NCBI RefSeq assembly: GCF_905163445.1
Contig: NC_053195.1
Span: 4,020,501-4,084,500, forward strand
DNA length: 64,000 bases
Direction: 5' to 3'
Origin: Pararge aegeria
Lineage: Eukaryota > Arthropoda > Insecta > Lepidoptera > Nymphalidae
The translations under genes were made by a program, and so were the position numbers. The notes beneath the pieces are model-generated. The model saw only the letters and a list, made by a program, of their open reading frames with translations. It was not told the origin of the DNA and searched no databases. Position 1 is the stretch's first letter; every line of letters begins with the position of its first letter. Shown here in pieces: positions 48,701 to 57,884 of the stretch.

Positions 48701-51700
48701 TTTTTTTTTTTTAATACGGGAGAAACGTTTTCATTTTCACGCGCTAAAAAGTATCCTATGTCGATCTCCCGGACGCAAGCTTTCTCTTCCCAAACATCTT
48801 CTTGATTGGTTTTGCTGGTACGACGTATGAATGAATGAATAAATACTTTCATTGCACATTAAACAAAAGTACAGAAAAAAAAGCATAATACATAAACAGC
48901 GGATACAAATTAGCGGCCTTATCGCTACGTGGCGATCTTTTCAAGGCACCGCAGGGCGTGCAACACATTTAAATAATATTAATTTATTAACGGTGTAACT
49001 AGGAAAAAGTATCGCTTTACCTACAAATAGAGTTGAGAACGGTTTTGCCTAGTGTGAGAAAATAGTATTGTCTTTCGATTCTATACAGATCGTAATTAAC
49101 TTTCCCACCAGCGAATACGTAGAAAATATCACACTAAACAGAGGCCTGTTCAAAAAGTGTTGATCATCCGGGATAGCCAACGAGAGAGACATTCATCGAC
49201 TGCCTAATACATTATTCTTCAGCCGTAGTTGTATAAAAAGTATGGGTAACGACAACTAATATAAGTTGTAGGAACAATGAAGCCCGTAGGTACTGCACTG
49301 AAGTGAACAATTCCAATAAAGGCAAACTTCCTCAACAAATCCGCATATTATCGACTGCTTCAAAGTTTACTATAGGTAACCAATGACAGTATTCATTATG
49401 CAAAAAGTATTACTTATGTTAATAAAAAAAAAACTCTGCATTTGATTAATGTTAACTTCTCTTTTAAATATCCACGACACAGGGAAACCTAGTGTGCAAA
49501 TCACAGACTATGTCTGTATTCTTTGGTTACTTTTTATTTGTTTGTTTTGAAACAAAAATAAGTACATAAACAGCTTTTAACAGCAGAGGAAAGAATATTA
49601 ATATTTTCTGAAATATTTGAAGAAACTCAGTTACTTCGCCGTTCCAATACAAACATTGTTCAATTAAATAACCATGATTCTAACTTTTAAAATTTGAAAA
49701 TGTTGCAATATAAAAAAGCAACTTTGTCAAAATTAGTATAATTTCGTATTAATATAAACATTATTTTAGTGTAATATACACGATCTATGTATATCACGAT
49801 TTTTGTACGATCCGACCTTTGTCATTCATTCGAAAGAATTAAAAAAATAAAAGCCTTTTCCATCTTTAAAATGGCACAGATAATATACAAAACAGTAAAA
49901 GATAAATAGAATGGGAGTAAAAATGTGCTCGATAAAGAACATCAGAAACGTTTTCCAAACTTCGGGCGGCGCGGCGGCGGCTCCCAACTTTCGCTGTAAC
50001 ACTCTCGTGAACTTTACACCGATGTATGAAACTCCATCAATACTCGTTAAGCAAATATTTGTGTCGCTTTTTACTACTACAAGTTACCCCTTGACTGCCT
50101 CGCGTGCTGGTAAGTGGTGATGCAATCTGAGATGGTAAAGGACTAATCAGTTAATTATTTTTGAAATTATTTCAATTGGCTACAAATAATTGTACCATTA
50201 AAATCGAGTGACACTAGTTAAAAATTCATTGAATCATTCTATTCATCCAATGTGATAACTCGTAGTGCTCGGTAGTCGTATTTATTTAGTTAAATTAAAA
50301 TAAAAAACAATAATAAATATAAAATTTGCAACACTGTAATGTCGGAGTAAAATGGTACTTGGTATAAACCCAGTTTTAAAGTTCAAAATCAGGCATAACA
50401 CTAAAGTCAGCGTAACGTTTGTAAATAAAAATCAGTAGCACAGAATTTGCGACTCTAAAAGAATTAGCATTACAGAAATAGTCTTCTTTAGTTTGATTTT
50501 ATTGTATTTCCATTCTCGTAAACAAGATCACGACAAGATTGTAGCGATATATTGTTGGGTGGGGAAGTCGTCTTTGAGGACTTAAGTAACTACCTTCAAC
50601 TCTTAGGTAAAGATGCTTCTATCTTTAATGACGGAAACAGACAGTGTAATTTGTTCGTGACGAGGTGGCAAATTAAAACCCAATCGCAGACCATAGTCGG
50701 TCACCCATCCAGACCATTAAGAACAAGTTGCATAATCGACTGATTTGCAATGTCGTAATCACGCCACCCTCATCCCATAAAAAAGGAGGGCAGATTCAAA
50801 GAAGGAGTTCTGGGAGTGTTGTTTTCAAGGAATATCCATTTAATGGTAGTTCCGGAATATCACTCTTGCCGCGTCCCGGTGATTGTTGAGTGCGTTTACA
50901 AACTTAATTAAATCACTGCCGACTGACGCCAGTCAACGGCACTCGATCGCCGAATTGTTCCGCCTTATTAAATCGAGCCGTTTGGACTCAGTTAGTGATT
51001 TATTTTCAATAAATCACGAAACTTGTGAATTTTGGAACATTTACGTATACATTACGCCTAAAAGAGACGTATCTCTTTGAGTGGTGTAAAATACATTTTT
51101 CGTTAAATTGGTTTATCAGCGATGAACTCATGTTCGCTGAATATGAGCCTCATAAAAAGTTCTTGTCATTTAACGCAAAGAGAGAGACGGAGCTTTTATC
51201 TCCCGTTGAGGTCCCAACGTACATGAGTGGCAACCGTGCTAGTGTGTTGATTACTTTTGCCGAAGTTTACTTTTCTTTCTTGCCCATCCCTTACGTTATG
51301 TGGGGTCGGCTCAACTTCTTGAACATGTTGTTTTAGTTTAGACGAGGGCAATCCCCTAAAAAAGTCAGCCTTCCTGAGCAATAATTATCATTTATCAAAG
51401 TCTAATGTGCCGAAAAAATAATGAATATATACGAGAGCATATTTGCGAGTAGTTTCAAACAGATTTAACGTCAGGTAGTCGATCGTTAAGAATAAACCAA
51501 AATCAACAAGTCTGTCTTCAGATGTTTACATATGGTATATTTATGCTGCATTATGTGGTTGTGCCGACCCTACATAACGTAGGATACGGACAAGAAGATG
51601 GAGGAGAAGAATGTATATACTCACGTGCTAAATATCCAAATAACGATTCCGTTCCCTGATATTGAAGCGAGCATCAGCATGGTGTAAATGAGAGCTAGGC

Positions 51701-53730
51701 CGTAGTGCCAGTATTTGCTGACAGCGGGGAAGTCTCGCCAGTGGTCGTGGACCAGGTCCTGATGTTCTTCTGGAATGTTCCAGCCTAGCATGTGCTCTAC
51801 CACTTCTTGTGAGACCCTTGGGAACAAAAAATTATATTAAATATCACTCCTATACGTTTGTATTCTTAAATCGAAGAAAGAAGTCATCTCTTTTCAATAG
51901 GCTCTAAATGAAATAAACTGGAGCGAGAAAGTACTTTTATTAATAATCTGATTTGTGCTACCTGAGGGTAACTTATACTTTGCACTTATATGTTATATGT
52001 TGACACATCATTTATATTTATACAATTAAAATTACTTTTTTTAGAAGTGTATGAACTTTTGTTTATAGCAGTATTGTAAGGTTGTTTTACGTGCCTTTGA
52101 GTTTACTAAACGTAATTTTTTTAATTACATTTCAATTTCATTATAATATTTTTTTAAATTGATTCACAATCGATCCTTGCTACCGAATAATTAATTACTT
52201 AATGATTTAAATTAAAATTTTACATCATACAGACATTGAATGCGCATTTTCAGATTCATCGGAACATAACAAGCAAGTCATTTAAGTTAACCAATTTACA
52301 TTCGTTTCGCTGTAGGCATTCACGGCGGGGCTGCCGAGATTTTTCAGTCGGAGATTTTTCTTATTTTGTTTCGTGAATTTGTTTAATGAGATTCGCACTC
52401 TGAATTGCTTTTAAAATACATTATAACTGACACTCGTCCTAATTTGGCTGTGCACAAATCTCTATACCGAATTTACAGTATCCCTAATCTAAATTGCCAG
52501 TTGCAAACGTAACGCTGGTGTAGCGTTAATTGGTAAAATATGGAGTTATCAAAACGACGAATAGCTAACGCAGGCAAACTACGAATAAAGCCATGAGTGA
52601 TAAAGTTATGTTGTCCTTTTCTCAATGTACAAGAGAATGTGAAAAGGATATGTTGCACTCAGATACCTGTATTAAAAAGTTTCGCTCAAAGATTGCAGGC
52701 ATGCAAAGGTCACAGGCCTCCTCAGTCTCATAGAATACGAGGGTTTCTATTTTCCTAACTCCGGCCTGGTACTGGGAGTTTTAAACAGCAAATACCAATG
52801 CCTAGCAATTCAAGGTAGTTAATACAATTCATTTGCAACATTTTAAAACGTAATTGTGTAAATTAAACTATTTCATATTTATTTATCGATACTATGCATC
52901 GAAGCGTAGGACTTCGACTTCGCTTTCGGGAGGCCGAGTTCGAATCCCAGCACACACCTTTAACTTGTCTAAGTTATGTGCGTTTTAAGCAATTAAAATA
53001 TCACTTGCTTCAACGGTGAAGGAAACGTCGTGAAGAGACCTGCATGCCTGAGAGATCTCCATTATGTTCTCAAAAGTGTGTGGAGTCCACCAAACTGCAC
53101 TGGGCCAGCGTGGTGGACTACGTCCATAGCCCCTTCTTAATGTGAGCGGAGATCCGTGCCCTGTAGGGGGCCGGTAATGGGTTGATATGATGATGATGCA
53201 TCGACATATTTTTACATTTAACTCCTACTGCCGTGGGTGTACGGGGAAATGCGAATTGCGCTTGCATCCACTGGTGGGAGAAGATAGTGGGTGCACTGGT
53301 CGCCTCTTTTACAATTGCATAGGGCAGCACTATTTAAGTAAAAATGAATTTATGAAAACTGGGGAAAAGAATAATTCATACTTGATGCCTACTCTGTTAT
53401 AAAAAAGGGCAAAACAAGTTTTGAGTTAAAATAATTTTTGTATTCATTATATGTTACATTTCTTAAAAATAGTTCAACCGGTACATACCACGATAATATT
53501 ATGGAATTTGACGATATTTCGACCCAGTTGCATGGATAACGATCACATAATATTATCGTGGTAGGTATGTACCCGATGAACTTTTTATAAGAACTGTTGA
53601 TAAACCACAAAAATCTTTTGATTGTGTAATATTGAAGTAATAAAGACATTCAGAATATAAAAGTAAAAAAAACTTACATTTTAAGTGGCCACGCCACAGG
53701 GCCGATGTCATCTGTGTAGTTGGTCGCCAT
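27632..53730 (-). CDS. Blue-sensitive visual opsin, complete, 8 coding exons, 380 aa
   Basis: This is a rhodopsin-class GPCR that binds retinal and couples to Gq in photoreceptor rhabdomeres. The coding exons (minus strand) are 53730-53678, 51816-51625, 47465-47250, 46747-46617, 43999-43860, 32634-32441, 29688-29587 and 27746-27632. All introns are GT-AG and the phases close to exactly 381 codons. Visible landmarks are the N4-Y-T glycosylation sequon, GN73G in TM1, D101 in TM2, the C127/C204 disulphide pair, D151-R-Y, the CSWTPY motif (292-297) in TM6, chromophore lysine K325 (AKIVSC), and DPWVY (331-335) in place of NPxxY. E107 aligns with bovine position 90, where insect UV opsins carry Lys; this favours the blue class. 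Y130 aligns with bovine 113 and E198 with bovine 181. The length is normal for the family. Introns are 1.9, 4.2, 0.5, 2.6, 11.2, 2.8 and 1.8 kb. I see no frame break. Confidence 0.96.
28262..28573 (-). mobile_element. tRNA-derived SINE, near full length
   Basis: Inverse orientation: CATCAACCCATTACCGGTCC, then CCTTCACCGTTGAAGCAAGT, then GGGATTCGAAATCGG (box B inverse). It lies in opsin intron 7, in the same orientation as the gene. Confidence 0.8.
29587..29688 (-). CDS. Blue opsin coding exon 7
   Basis: It codes the end of R309 to part of R343: extracellular loop 3 and TM7 with the retinal-binding K325, then DPWVYAINHPRYR. The acceptor is atcctacag and the donor gtgagt. Confidence 0.95.
29732..30235 (-). 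mobile_element. LINE fragment with restriction-like endonuclease end and poly(A) tail
   Basis: A minus-strand open frame (30231-29851) reads RPDIVLFDRSVRHAIIVNIT, then VEKEKVSKYLDLAHEITAMW and VVLETACIVKWFLTLEP. This resembles the C-terminal end of R2-group non-LTR retrotransposons with a PD-x12-14-D type endonuclease; the second acidic residue here is Asn, so it is probably dead. The 3' end has an A-run near 29732-29745, only about 45 bp from the opsin exon 7 acceptor. The class assignment is by family memory. Confidence 0.65.
30340..30565 (+). mobile_element. RTE-type LINE fragment
   Basis: It reads TDGRWAPKVLERQPRTAKRS, then VDRPRRGGQMT in a shifted frame and HQWTSIG at the end, the usual C terminus of RTE-like elements. 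It lies in opsin intron 6. Confidence 0.75.
31657..31935 (-). mobile_element. SINE tail plus RTE-like 3' end, inverse
   Basis: 31657-31735 is the inverse tail of the TAGATGGCGATGTG SINE. 31760-31935 contains GTCCACCACTGGACATAGGTC, the inverse of the common RTE 3' phrase. Both lie in opsin intron 6. Confidence 0.6.
32020..32277 (+). mobile_element. tRNA-derived SINE
   Basis: The B-box is GGGTTCGATTCCCACA, followed by GAACATGAATGTTTTTCAGT and GGGGCTAGATGGCGAT; the tail is TTTATTTATTTATT. Its end lies about 160 bp below opsin exon 6. Confidence 0.85.
32441..32634 (-). CDS. Blue opsin coding exon 6
   Basis: It codes residues 245-308 plus two bases of R309: intracellular loop 3 (VRLHERMLKEQAKKMNVKSL), the G-protein-contact stretch EIRIAKVAF and TM6 with CSWTPYAF. 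The acceptor is cccaag, the first codon is GTG (V245) and the donor is gtgagt. Confidence 0.96.
32936..32983. repeat. Perfect 23-bp palindrome, 2-nt loop
   Basis: The arm CCGTTTATTATTACACATAT(ATT) is followed by GG and its exact inverse. It lies in opsin intron 5. Confidence 0.95.
33603..33835 (+). mobile_element. LINE 3'-end repeat
   Basis: This copy of the AGCATCCGGCTCCGCTTTCA family, in opsin intron 5, lacks about 10 bp after GGCTTCTTC. Confidence 0.75.
35677..35900 (+). mobile_element. tRNA-derived SINE, head slightly truncated
   Basis: It carries GTGGGTTCGATTCCCACAAC, GTTTATCTGTATATCATAAG and GGGGCTAGATGGCGACGTGT. It lies in opsin intron 5. Confidence 0.8.
35984..36423. mobile_element. 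MITE with ~20-bp inverted ends, copy 2
   Basis: This is the same family as the copy in THOC1 intron 8 and matches it along most of its length (for example TACAAAAATCTCA and GATTTTTATCTTGTTACGCC). It lies in opsin intron 5. Confidence 0.8.
37106..37205. mobile_element. Small fold-back MITE
   Basis: Arms CGTGAAAGTTAACT and GGTATC are mirrored by GATACC and GGAGTTAACTTTCACG. It is about 100 bp with imperfect ~30-bp inverted ends. Confidence 0.75.
37668..37960 (-). mobile_element. SINE, inverse, worn
   Basis: It contains TTAGCCCTTGACTTCAATCT, then ACCAGGCCATAGATAATTC and CGCTGCGCC. It belongs to the family with the GACTGCATCATCA tail and lies in opsin intron 5. Confidence 0.6.
38235..38460 (+). 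mobile_element. SINE, worn
   Basis: It carries TTAGGAGTTATATCCGTTCG, AAGCAATTATATATCAGTTG and GAGGAAACCGGCATGCCTG of the GGGTTGATGATG family. Confidence 0.6.
38693..38937 (+). mobile_element. LINE 3'-end repeat, best copy
   Basis: It runs from GCTTGGAAGCATCCGGCTCC to TACTTGAAATAAATGAATTT, then (TTTGAA)n. It lies in opsin intron 5. Confidence 0.8.
40455..41080. mobile_element. Pair of opposed SINEs
   Basis: 40455-40780 is inverse (AACACCGGCCCACTACAGGG ... GGGATTCGAACTAGG). 40830-41080 is forward (GGGGGCTCGAGTTCGATCCC ... TTGATGATGATG). Both are the GGGTTGATGATG family, facing away from each other. Confidence 0.8.
41390..41640 (+). mobile_element. SINE, worn
   Basis: It carries GTACCCAGTTCGATTCTTGG, CTTTTCGGAGTTATGTGCGT, then CTAGCTTTAACATAAAAGG, of the same family as the 40830 copy. 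Confidence 0.65.
42375..42760. mobile_element. Two SINEs back to back
   Basis: 42375-42560 is forward (GGTTCGATTCCCGGCCGGGA, then CGTGCCGCTAAACGA). 42580-42760 is an inverse 3' half (CACTACCGGCCCACTACAG ... GGTTTCCTCGTGATGTTTTC). Confidence 0.75.
43484..43770 (+). repeat. SINE head followed by CTCCTGAGGATG repeat
   Basis: 43484-43515 is a SINE head (TCCGTGGCGTAATGGTGAG). 43530-43770 is the repeat with GGTTTCGGAGCGAAACGTGC and a 3' end ACGCCTGCTTCTATCCAATA. It ends about 90 bp from opsin exon 5. Confidence 0.7.
43860..43999 (-). CDS. Blue opsin coding exon 5
   Basis: It codes the last two bases of E198 to residue 244: extracellular loop 2 with the disulphide cysteine C204, then TM5 (FIWSYVIPMLLICFFYS). 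The acceptor is tttacag and the donor gtaagt, phase 0. Confidence 0.95.
44046..44119. repeat. 37-bp tandem duplication
   Basis: CAGCCATTTTTAAACGACTT(...)GGAGATT is present twice, identical, 47 bp upstream of opsin exon 5 on the gene strand. Confidence 0.95.
46371..46592 (-). mobile_element. tRNA-derived SINE beside opsin exon 4
   Basis: Inverse: ATACACACATCGCCATCTAG, ACATTCATGTTCATCACAC, GAAAGCAGGGTCGCTGTCC. Its head ends about 25 bp inside intron 4 from the exon 4 donor. Confidence 0.85.
46617..46747 (-). CDS. Blue opsin coding exon 4
   Basis: It codes the end of K154 to the first base of E198: intracellular loop 2, TM4 (LFTWLWALPFTFLPAF) and the start of extracellular loop 2 (WGKYVP). The acceptor is tgcacacag and the donor gtaaga, phase 1. 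Confidence 0.95.
46795..47120. mobile_element. SINE pieces filling opsin intron 3
   Basis: 46795-46925 is a forward 3' half (GGAGTCCACCAATCCACACT ... GGGCCGGTAATGGGTTGAT). 47040-47120 is an inverse head (AGAAAGCAGGGTCGCTGCCC). Together they make up most of this 502-bp intron. Confidence 0.7.
47250..47465 (-). CDS. Blue opsin coding exon 3
   Basis: It codes residues 82-153 plus two bases of K154: the first intracellular loop, TM2 (D101, E107), TM3 (C127, Y130) and the DRY motif at 151-153. The acceptor is ttttttcag and the donor gtaagt. Confidence 0.96.
51625..51816 (-). CDS. Blue opsin coding exon 2
   Basis: It codes residues 18-81 plus two bases of codon 82, covering the N-terminal tail (EHMLGWNIPEEHQDLVH) and most of TM1 with the GNGIV motif at 72-76. 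The acceptor is tgttcccaag and the donor gtgagt. Confidence 0.95.
52905..53192 (+). mobile_element. tRNA-derived SINE, near full length
   Basis: It carries GAGTTCGAATCCCAGCACAC (box B), GACCTGCATGCCTGAGAGAT and GGGGGCCGGTAATGGGTTGA, ending TGATGATGATG. It lies in opsin intron 1, opposite in sense to the gene. Confidence 0.85.
53471..53583. mobile_element. Small fold-back MITE in opsin intron 1
   Basis: AGTTCAACCGGTACATACCA...ATAATATTA is mirrored by TAATATTAT...TGGTAGGTATGTACCCGATGAACT. It lies about 95 bp from exon 1. Confidence 0.8.
53678..53730 (-). CDS. Blue opsin coding exon 1
   Basis: It codes residues 1-17 plus two bases of codon 18. It starts at an ATG preceded by a purine-poor but acceptable context and contains the extracellular N-glycosylation sequon N4-Y-T. 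The donor is gtaagt, phase 2. Confidence 0.93.
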
Positions 53731-53890
53731 TTTGTGCACGTTTCCCAACAAAATGGTCGGAGAGAACCGGACTTTGGAGAACAGACTATTTTAGCATTTG
53801 AAAAAAAAAAAAAAATAATCTCTATGTGATGACGAATGTAGTTGTATTGACGAAGTGAGTAGTCCGACGTAGTCAGTCGCTTCTCACTTG
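53731..53890 (-). other. Probable opsin 5' untranslated region
   Basis: It is inferred from the TATA box position. It contains an A/T-run at about 53801-53816 and no upstream open frame of note. A 5' UTR intron is not excluded. Confidence 0.45.
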
Positions 53891-53915
53891 TGTCTCATAC
53901 AGTGCTGAGTACTGG

Positions 53916-53922
53916 TTTTATA
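53916..53922 (-). promoter_or_regulatory. Opsin TATA box
   Basis: A TATAAAA on the minus strand lies 186 bp upstream of the opsin ATG. If transcription starts about 30 bp downstream (near 53890), the 5' UTR would be about 160 nt. The start site itself is inferred. Confidence 0.6.
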
Positions 53923-53952
53923 TCGTCCCAGAGTGCGTGCCGCTTAATTCCT

Positions 53953-53963
53953 TAATTTAATAA
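53953..53963 (-). promoter_or_regulatory. RCSI/P3-like homeodomain palindrome of the opsin promoter
   Basis: The sequence TAATTTAATAA matches the insect rhodopsin core element TAATYNRATTA at 10 of 11 positions. It is centred about 36 bp upstream of the TATA box, the usual arrangement in fly rhodopsin promoters, where Pax6 or Otd-type homeodomain proteins act. A second, weaker palindrome (TAATTCCTTAA, 8 of 11) overlaps at 53945-53955. The region is AT-rich, so chance is not excluded. Confidence 0.5.
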
Positions 53964-54331
53964 AATAGTAAAGCTTCTAGTTTATTTGGTCAAATGTATT
54001 ACATGTTGAGTATTCTTAGTGGAGAGTAATTCCTTTTAATTTGATATAGGATCTACTCTGCGGTGTTACAGGGTAAGTTTCGAACGTGTTCTTTTTTTAA
54101 AATTTAAATAAGATTGTCTAATTACATAACCAAAAGACGTACTCTTGAAGTTTTTGTTTGTTCGTTGGTCCTTCGTTAACGCACCTACCTATGGAATCAA
54201 TTAAGTTTATATTTGCAAAGAATTAGTTGACTGAGAACGCGGGCAATAGTTAGTACCTACCTACTAATTTCAATATTTCTTCTTGTTACTACTACTGCCT
54301 GTTGCCCTCGTTCTTTTCCCTTTTTTATTTT

Positions 54332-54396
54332 TTAAATCCCGTAGTAACCGTTTGTTTTACTGGGATTTTTTAAATCCCGTAGTAACCGTTTGTTTT
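54332..54396. repeat. 27-bp direct repeat
   Basis: TTTAAATCCCGTAGTAACCG(TTTGTTT) occurs twice, 38 bp apart, just before the palindrome. Confidence 0.9.
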
Positions 54397-54458
54397 TGGG
54401 ATAGAGTTAGTTGAAAGACGGAGATTCTCCGTCTTTCAACTAACTCTATCCCAAAAAC
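54392..54458. repeat. Perfect 33-bp palindrome, 1-nt spacer
   Basis: GTTTTTGGGATAGAGTTAGT(TGAAAGACGGAGA) is followed by one T and its exact inverse. The same words occur singly in related repeats (near 43240), so one arm is secondary. Confidence 0.95.
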
Positions 54459-55384
54459 CAGTCGATTGGTGGCTAAGTTAGGGCGTAAAGTGAGGACAAA
54501 TACACTTTCGCATTATAATATTTGTAGCGATTAACCGTATTGTTTAAACTAGCAGTTAACGAAGTTATTATCTGCGTTAAGTTTCTGATTTTTTAAATTC
54601 CTTTAAAAACTGTATTTACCGTACTGATAAAGTTTGGTCGAAATCGATTCTGTGTTTCCTACGGTAGCAAAAAGACAAGACAACTTCTTGCAAAAACCTC
54701 CACTTCCAAGTTAAGTATCGTCTTAACTGTTTCAACCATTTTGAAGTAAACCGTGATAAACTGACAGACAGACAGATAAAAATTTTGAAATCGACTTATT
54801 GTTACTTAATTAGGTATAGGAGATTGAAATCAAAGACAGACACTAAGATTTTATTTATTTGTGCAATAAAACTATACAACACGTTGGTAATTCAAAAATA
54901 TAGCTTAAGAGCCCCATTTCGGGCGACATTTTAAACATATAGTAAATTACTATGAGTACACATAGTGTAAGAAAATTTTGTGAAAAAAAGATGGATAATT
55001 AACAGACGTAATCTTCCTTTTTTATGTACTAATAATTAGTATTTTTAAGCTCGGAAATATTTGTCTGCTTCTTCGGACTAAAATATTTCATTATATATAA
55101 TAGTACATCATGATAGTAGTGTACTATGTTGATCCTTACATTCGCAGCAGTCCTAGGGACGCGACACGTAGGAAAGCGCGAAAAGCGTTTAATACGAGGA
55201 TTTCAAAATTCTTGCTAGGAAAAAATATATTTGTTCAAAATTTCCTATCGATTGGTACAGTTTTTAAGCCGACCGTCAGCAAACAATAAAACAGACTAAT
55301 TTTGGATTTATAATATTAATACGACGGAATCAAGACTATTAAGATTACTCACATAAAGCATAGTTACAGTTCTAGCTACTTAAC

Positions 55385-55570
55385 AATTATTCATGGTAAA
55401 GTCAACATCTCCTGAGGATGCTCCGGTTTCGGAGCGAAACTTGCGTAGAGGGTACATCGCCGAAAATCTGTTTGGTGTGGAGTATAAGGGTTGAAGAAAT
55501 TATAAATTACATCATACAGATTCTCCTGCTTTTCGCGGACTATAGCAAATTAAGCTTAATATTCATAATA
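55385..55570 (+). repeat. CTCCTGAGGATG repeat
   Basis: It carries GGTTTCGGAGCGAAACTTGC, TGAAGAAATTATAAATTAC and CAAATTAAGCTTAAT. Confidence 0.8.
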
Positions 55571-55574
55571 CAAT

Positions 55575-56360
55575 ATGGGGAACCTTAAATTGGGGCAAAA
55601 CATTTCACTTCAAAGAATTACGCGCCCCATTTCTATATAGAGACATAAAATCAACAAAATCATTACGCTCACAACGAGATTGCTGTTAGGACATTGCTTA
55701 GGACATTGATTGGGACAAGAGTAGAATCCGCACAGCATAGATAATAAAAGACGCGTTACTCATTTTGATGTCTTATATTACCTACTTAAGAAATAAGAAG
55801 AATTTCCGAAGGCACGGTTCTGTGAAAATTGGCTCAAAATATTTCACGTTACAAAATTCCCGGCCCCACTTTTAAATAGAGACCCTAACTACATTTCTAA
55901 ACTAAGCTGAACAAGAGCATTACACTCACAACGTGATTGCTGTCTGGATATAGATTTGGACAGGATTTAAATCTGCTCAGCAAGGTCTAAGACGAGAGAT
56001 ATGGTACTCATTTTAAATTATTATAACTCTGTATACTAAGAATACTGTGGTCTTTTAATATATTTTACTACGAATTAAACATAACTATCACAGAATTGTA
56101 GCAGCAAACTCTCTGGGACATATAAAAAATGTCGAAAGGGTTCTGTCAAAATTGGGGCAAAATATTTCACGTTACAAAATTTCGCGCCCCACTTCTCAAA
56201 TAGAGTCCCTAACTACATTTCTAAACTAAGCCGAATAGTCAACAAGAGCATTACGCTCACAACGAGATTGCGGCCGGGACCCAGTTTGGGACGCGACAGC
56301 AATCCGCGCTTCGAGCCCTGAGACGTGCCGAGAATATGGCACTCATTTTGACTAGTTTGT
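55575..56360. repeat. Three diverged tandem copies of a ~200-bp block
   Basis: The copies are at about 55575-55775, 55811-56015 and 56135-56360. Each has (plus strand) TTGGGGCAAAA or TTGGCTCAAAA, CGCGCCCCA or CGGCCCCA, AACAAGAGCATTACGCTCAC or close variants, an ACAACG(A/T)GATTGC core, and ends ACTCATTTT. On the minus strand each begins AAAATGAGT. Confidence 0.8.
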
Positions 56361-57454
56361 ATTTACTTATAAAATATCAGCTACATTACGTAAAATGTTT
56401 ACTTGTTTATGTTTCCATATATATAAAAATGTTATGTTGGTTAGAACATAAAACAAAAACTCAAAAAGTTCTGCACCGATAGAGCTGAAATTTTAGCATG
56501 ATATATAATACACACCAAGGATTATTTTTATCTATTTTTCACAACCATTCAATCACTATACAACAGCGAAGCGTGGCAGGATACAGCTAGTATTGTATAA
56601 AAAACCTACAGTCCTTATTTAGATTAAAAAGCAGCCTATGTTTTAATCCAGGGTATAATCTATCGTCATTCTAAAATTGAGTCCATTTAGTTCAGAAGTG
56701 TTTGCGTGAAAGAGTAAAAAAACATCCACCCATCCATCCATCCATACAAACTTTCGCATTAATAATATTAGTAGAATAAATGTGAAAATGTGTCATTCTT
56801 TTTTGCAATATTAATATTATTTTTGCAATAAAGTTAGTTGAAATTAAGGAAAGCTACTTTTTTTTTATTTATTCACTTCATTGAACAACCTTAAAAATGG
56901 TCTACGAAAGTGGACTTAATTCTAAAGCATTCTCTACCAGCCAACCTTCGGTGCGTGCGAAATACGATGAGGTTGTGGTCTAAAATTTAAGGAAGAAAAA
57001 TTAATGAATAAAAAAAAAAACATGTTTTTTTCAAATCCCTAGAAAACAAACGAGATTTGTATAAAAACCGTAATAAACGCTAACGAAGAGAGCGGGTAAA
57101 AACTATTTTTCATATAAGTATTATAGCTTTGTCTTAACCGACTGACAGACATCTTACAGCCTAAACGGGCGAATATAGATATTTGAAATTGTAATATAAA
57201 AAAAGGATTTTTTTATTTACCCCAAGGGGATTTAATAGGCTTAGAAGTGTATGAAAGTCTGTAATTTTTTCGTTATATATCTATGAAAATTTTGTTTGAA
57301 ATTTTAGTTAAAAAAAAGAAACAATACGTTATACAGCTTCTAAAATACTGCCCCTAGGCCCTAAACGGGCAGTTCTCTATTGTGCGTGATATTTTAAAGT
57401 TAAATATCGTCGTAAAGTGAGGTCTTGATAAACGATTAGGCAAAATTTTCCTTG

Positions 57455-57610
57455 CATCGACGATGAAGGATAATATTGTGAAGAAACCTGCATGACCATG
57501 ATGTTCTCAAAGGCGTATAAAGTCTATTTGATGAACATGGTGGGCGGCATATACCATTTTCATTTTGCGACGACATCCGTGCTCTGTAACGGGCCGGTTA
57601 ATAACGATAA
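57455..57610 (+). mobile_element. SINE 3' half, worn
   Basis: It carries GATGAAGGATAATATTGTGA, AGAAACCTGCATGACCATGA and CTGTAACGGGCCGGTTAATA of the GGGTTGATGATG family. Confidence 0.6.
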
Positions 57611-57884
57611 TATTTTTTTTTAACGAGTTCCTTTCGACTGACTCCACGGAATTAGTCAAAAGTTTGCCCATTATAATTATTTTATATAATCCTGTTACCA
57701 ACACCGAGTGTTATAATACTCATAATGCTTCCACGCTTATTGTCTGAAAGCGTATTGGGTTTCAATTGTAATAAATTCTTCCACTTTACCGGAAAGCCAC
57801 TTAGGTGGATCGTATAAGTCTAAATGGTTTAAGTAACCTAAATAAAAGAAATAGTTTAACAGACCATTTAAACTATTTATTTTA

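Noticed and set aside
51621..51827. Opsin start at the apparent in-frame methionine at 51827
   Set aside because: That ATG-like start lies in intron 1 before the acceptor at 51817-51818. Exon 1 at 53730 supplies the true start with correct phase.
27632..53730. Calling the opsin UV- or long-wavelength-type
   Set aside because: It has Glu rather than Lys at bovine position 90 and carries DPWVY and HMLGWNIPEEH features of blue opsins. Long-wavelength opsins have a different TM7 and tail.
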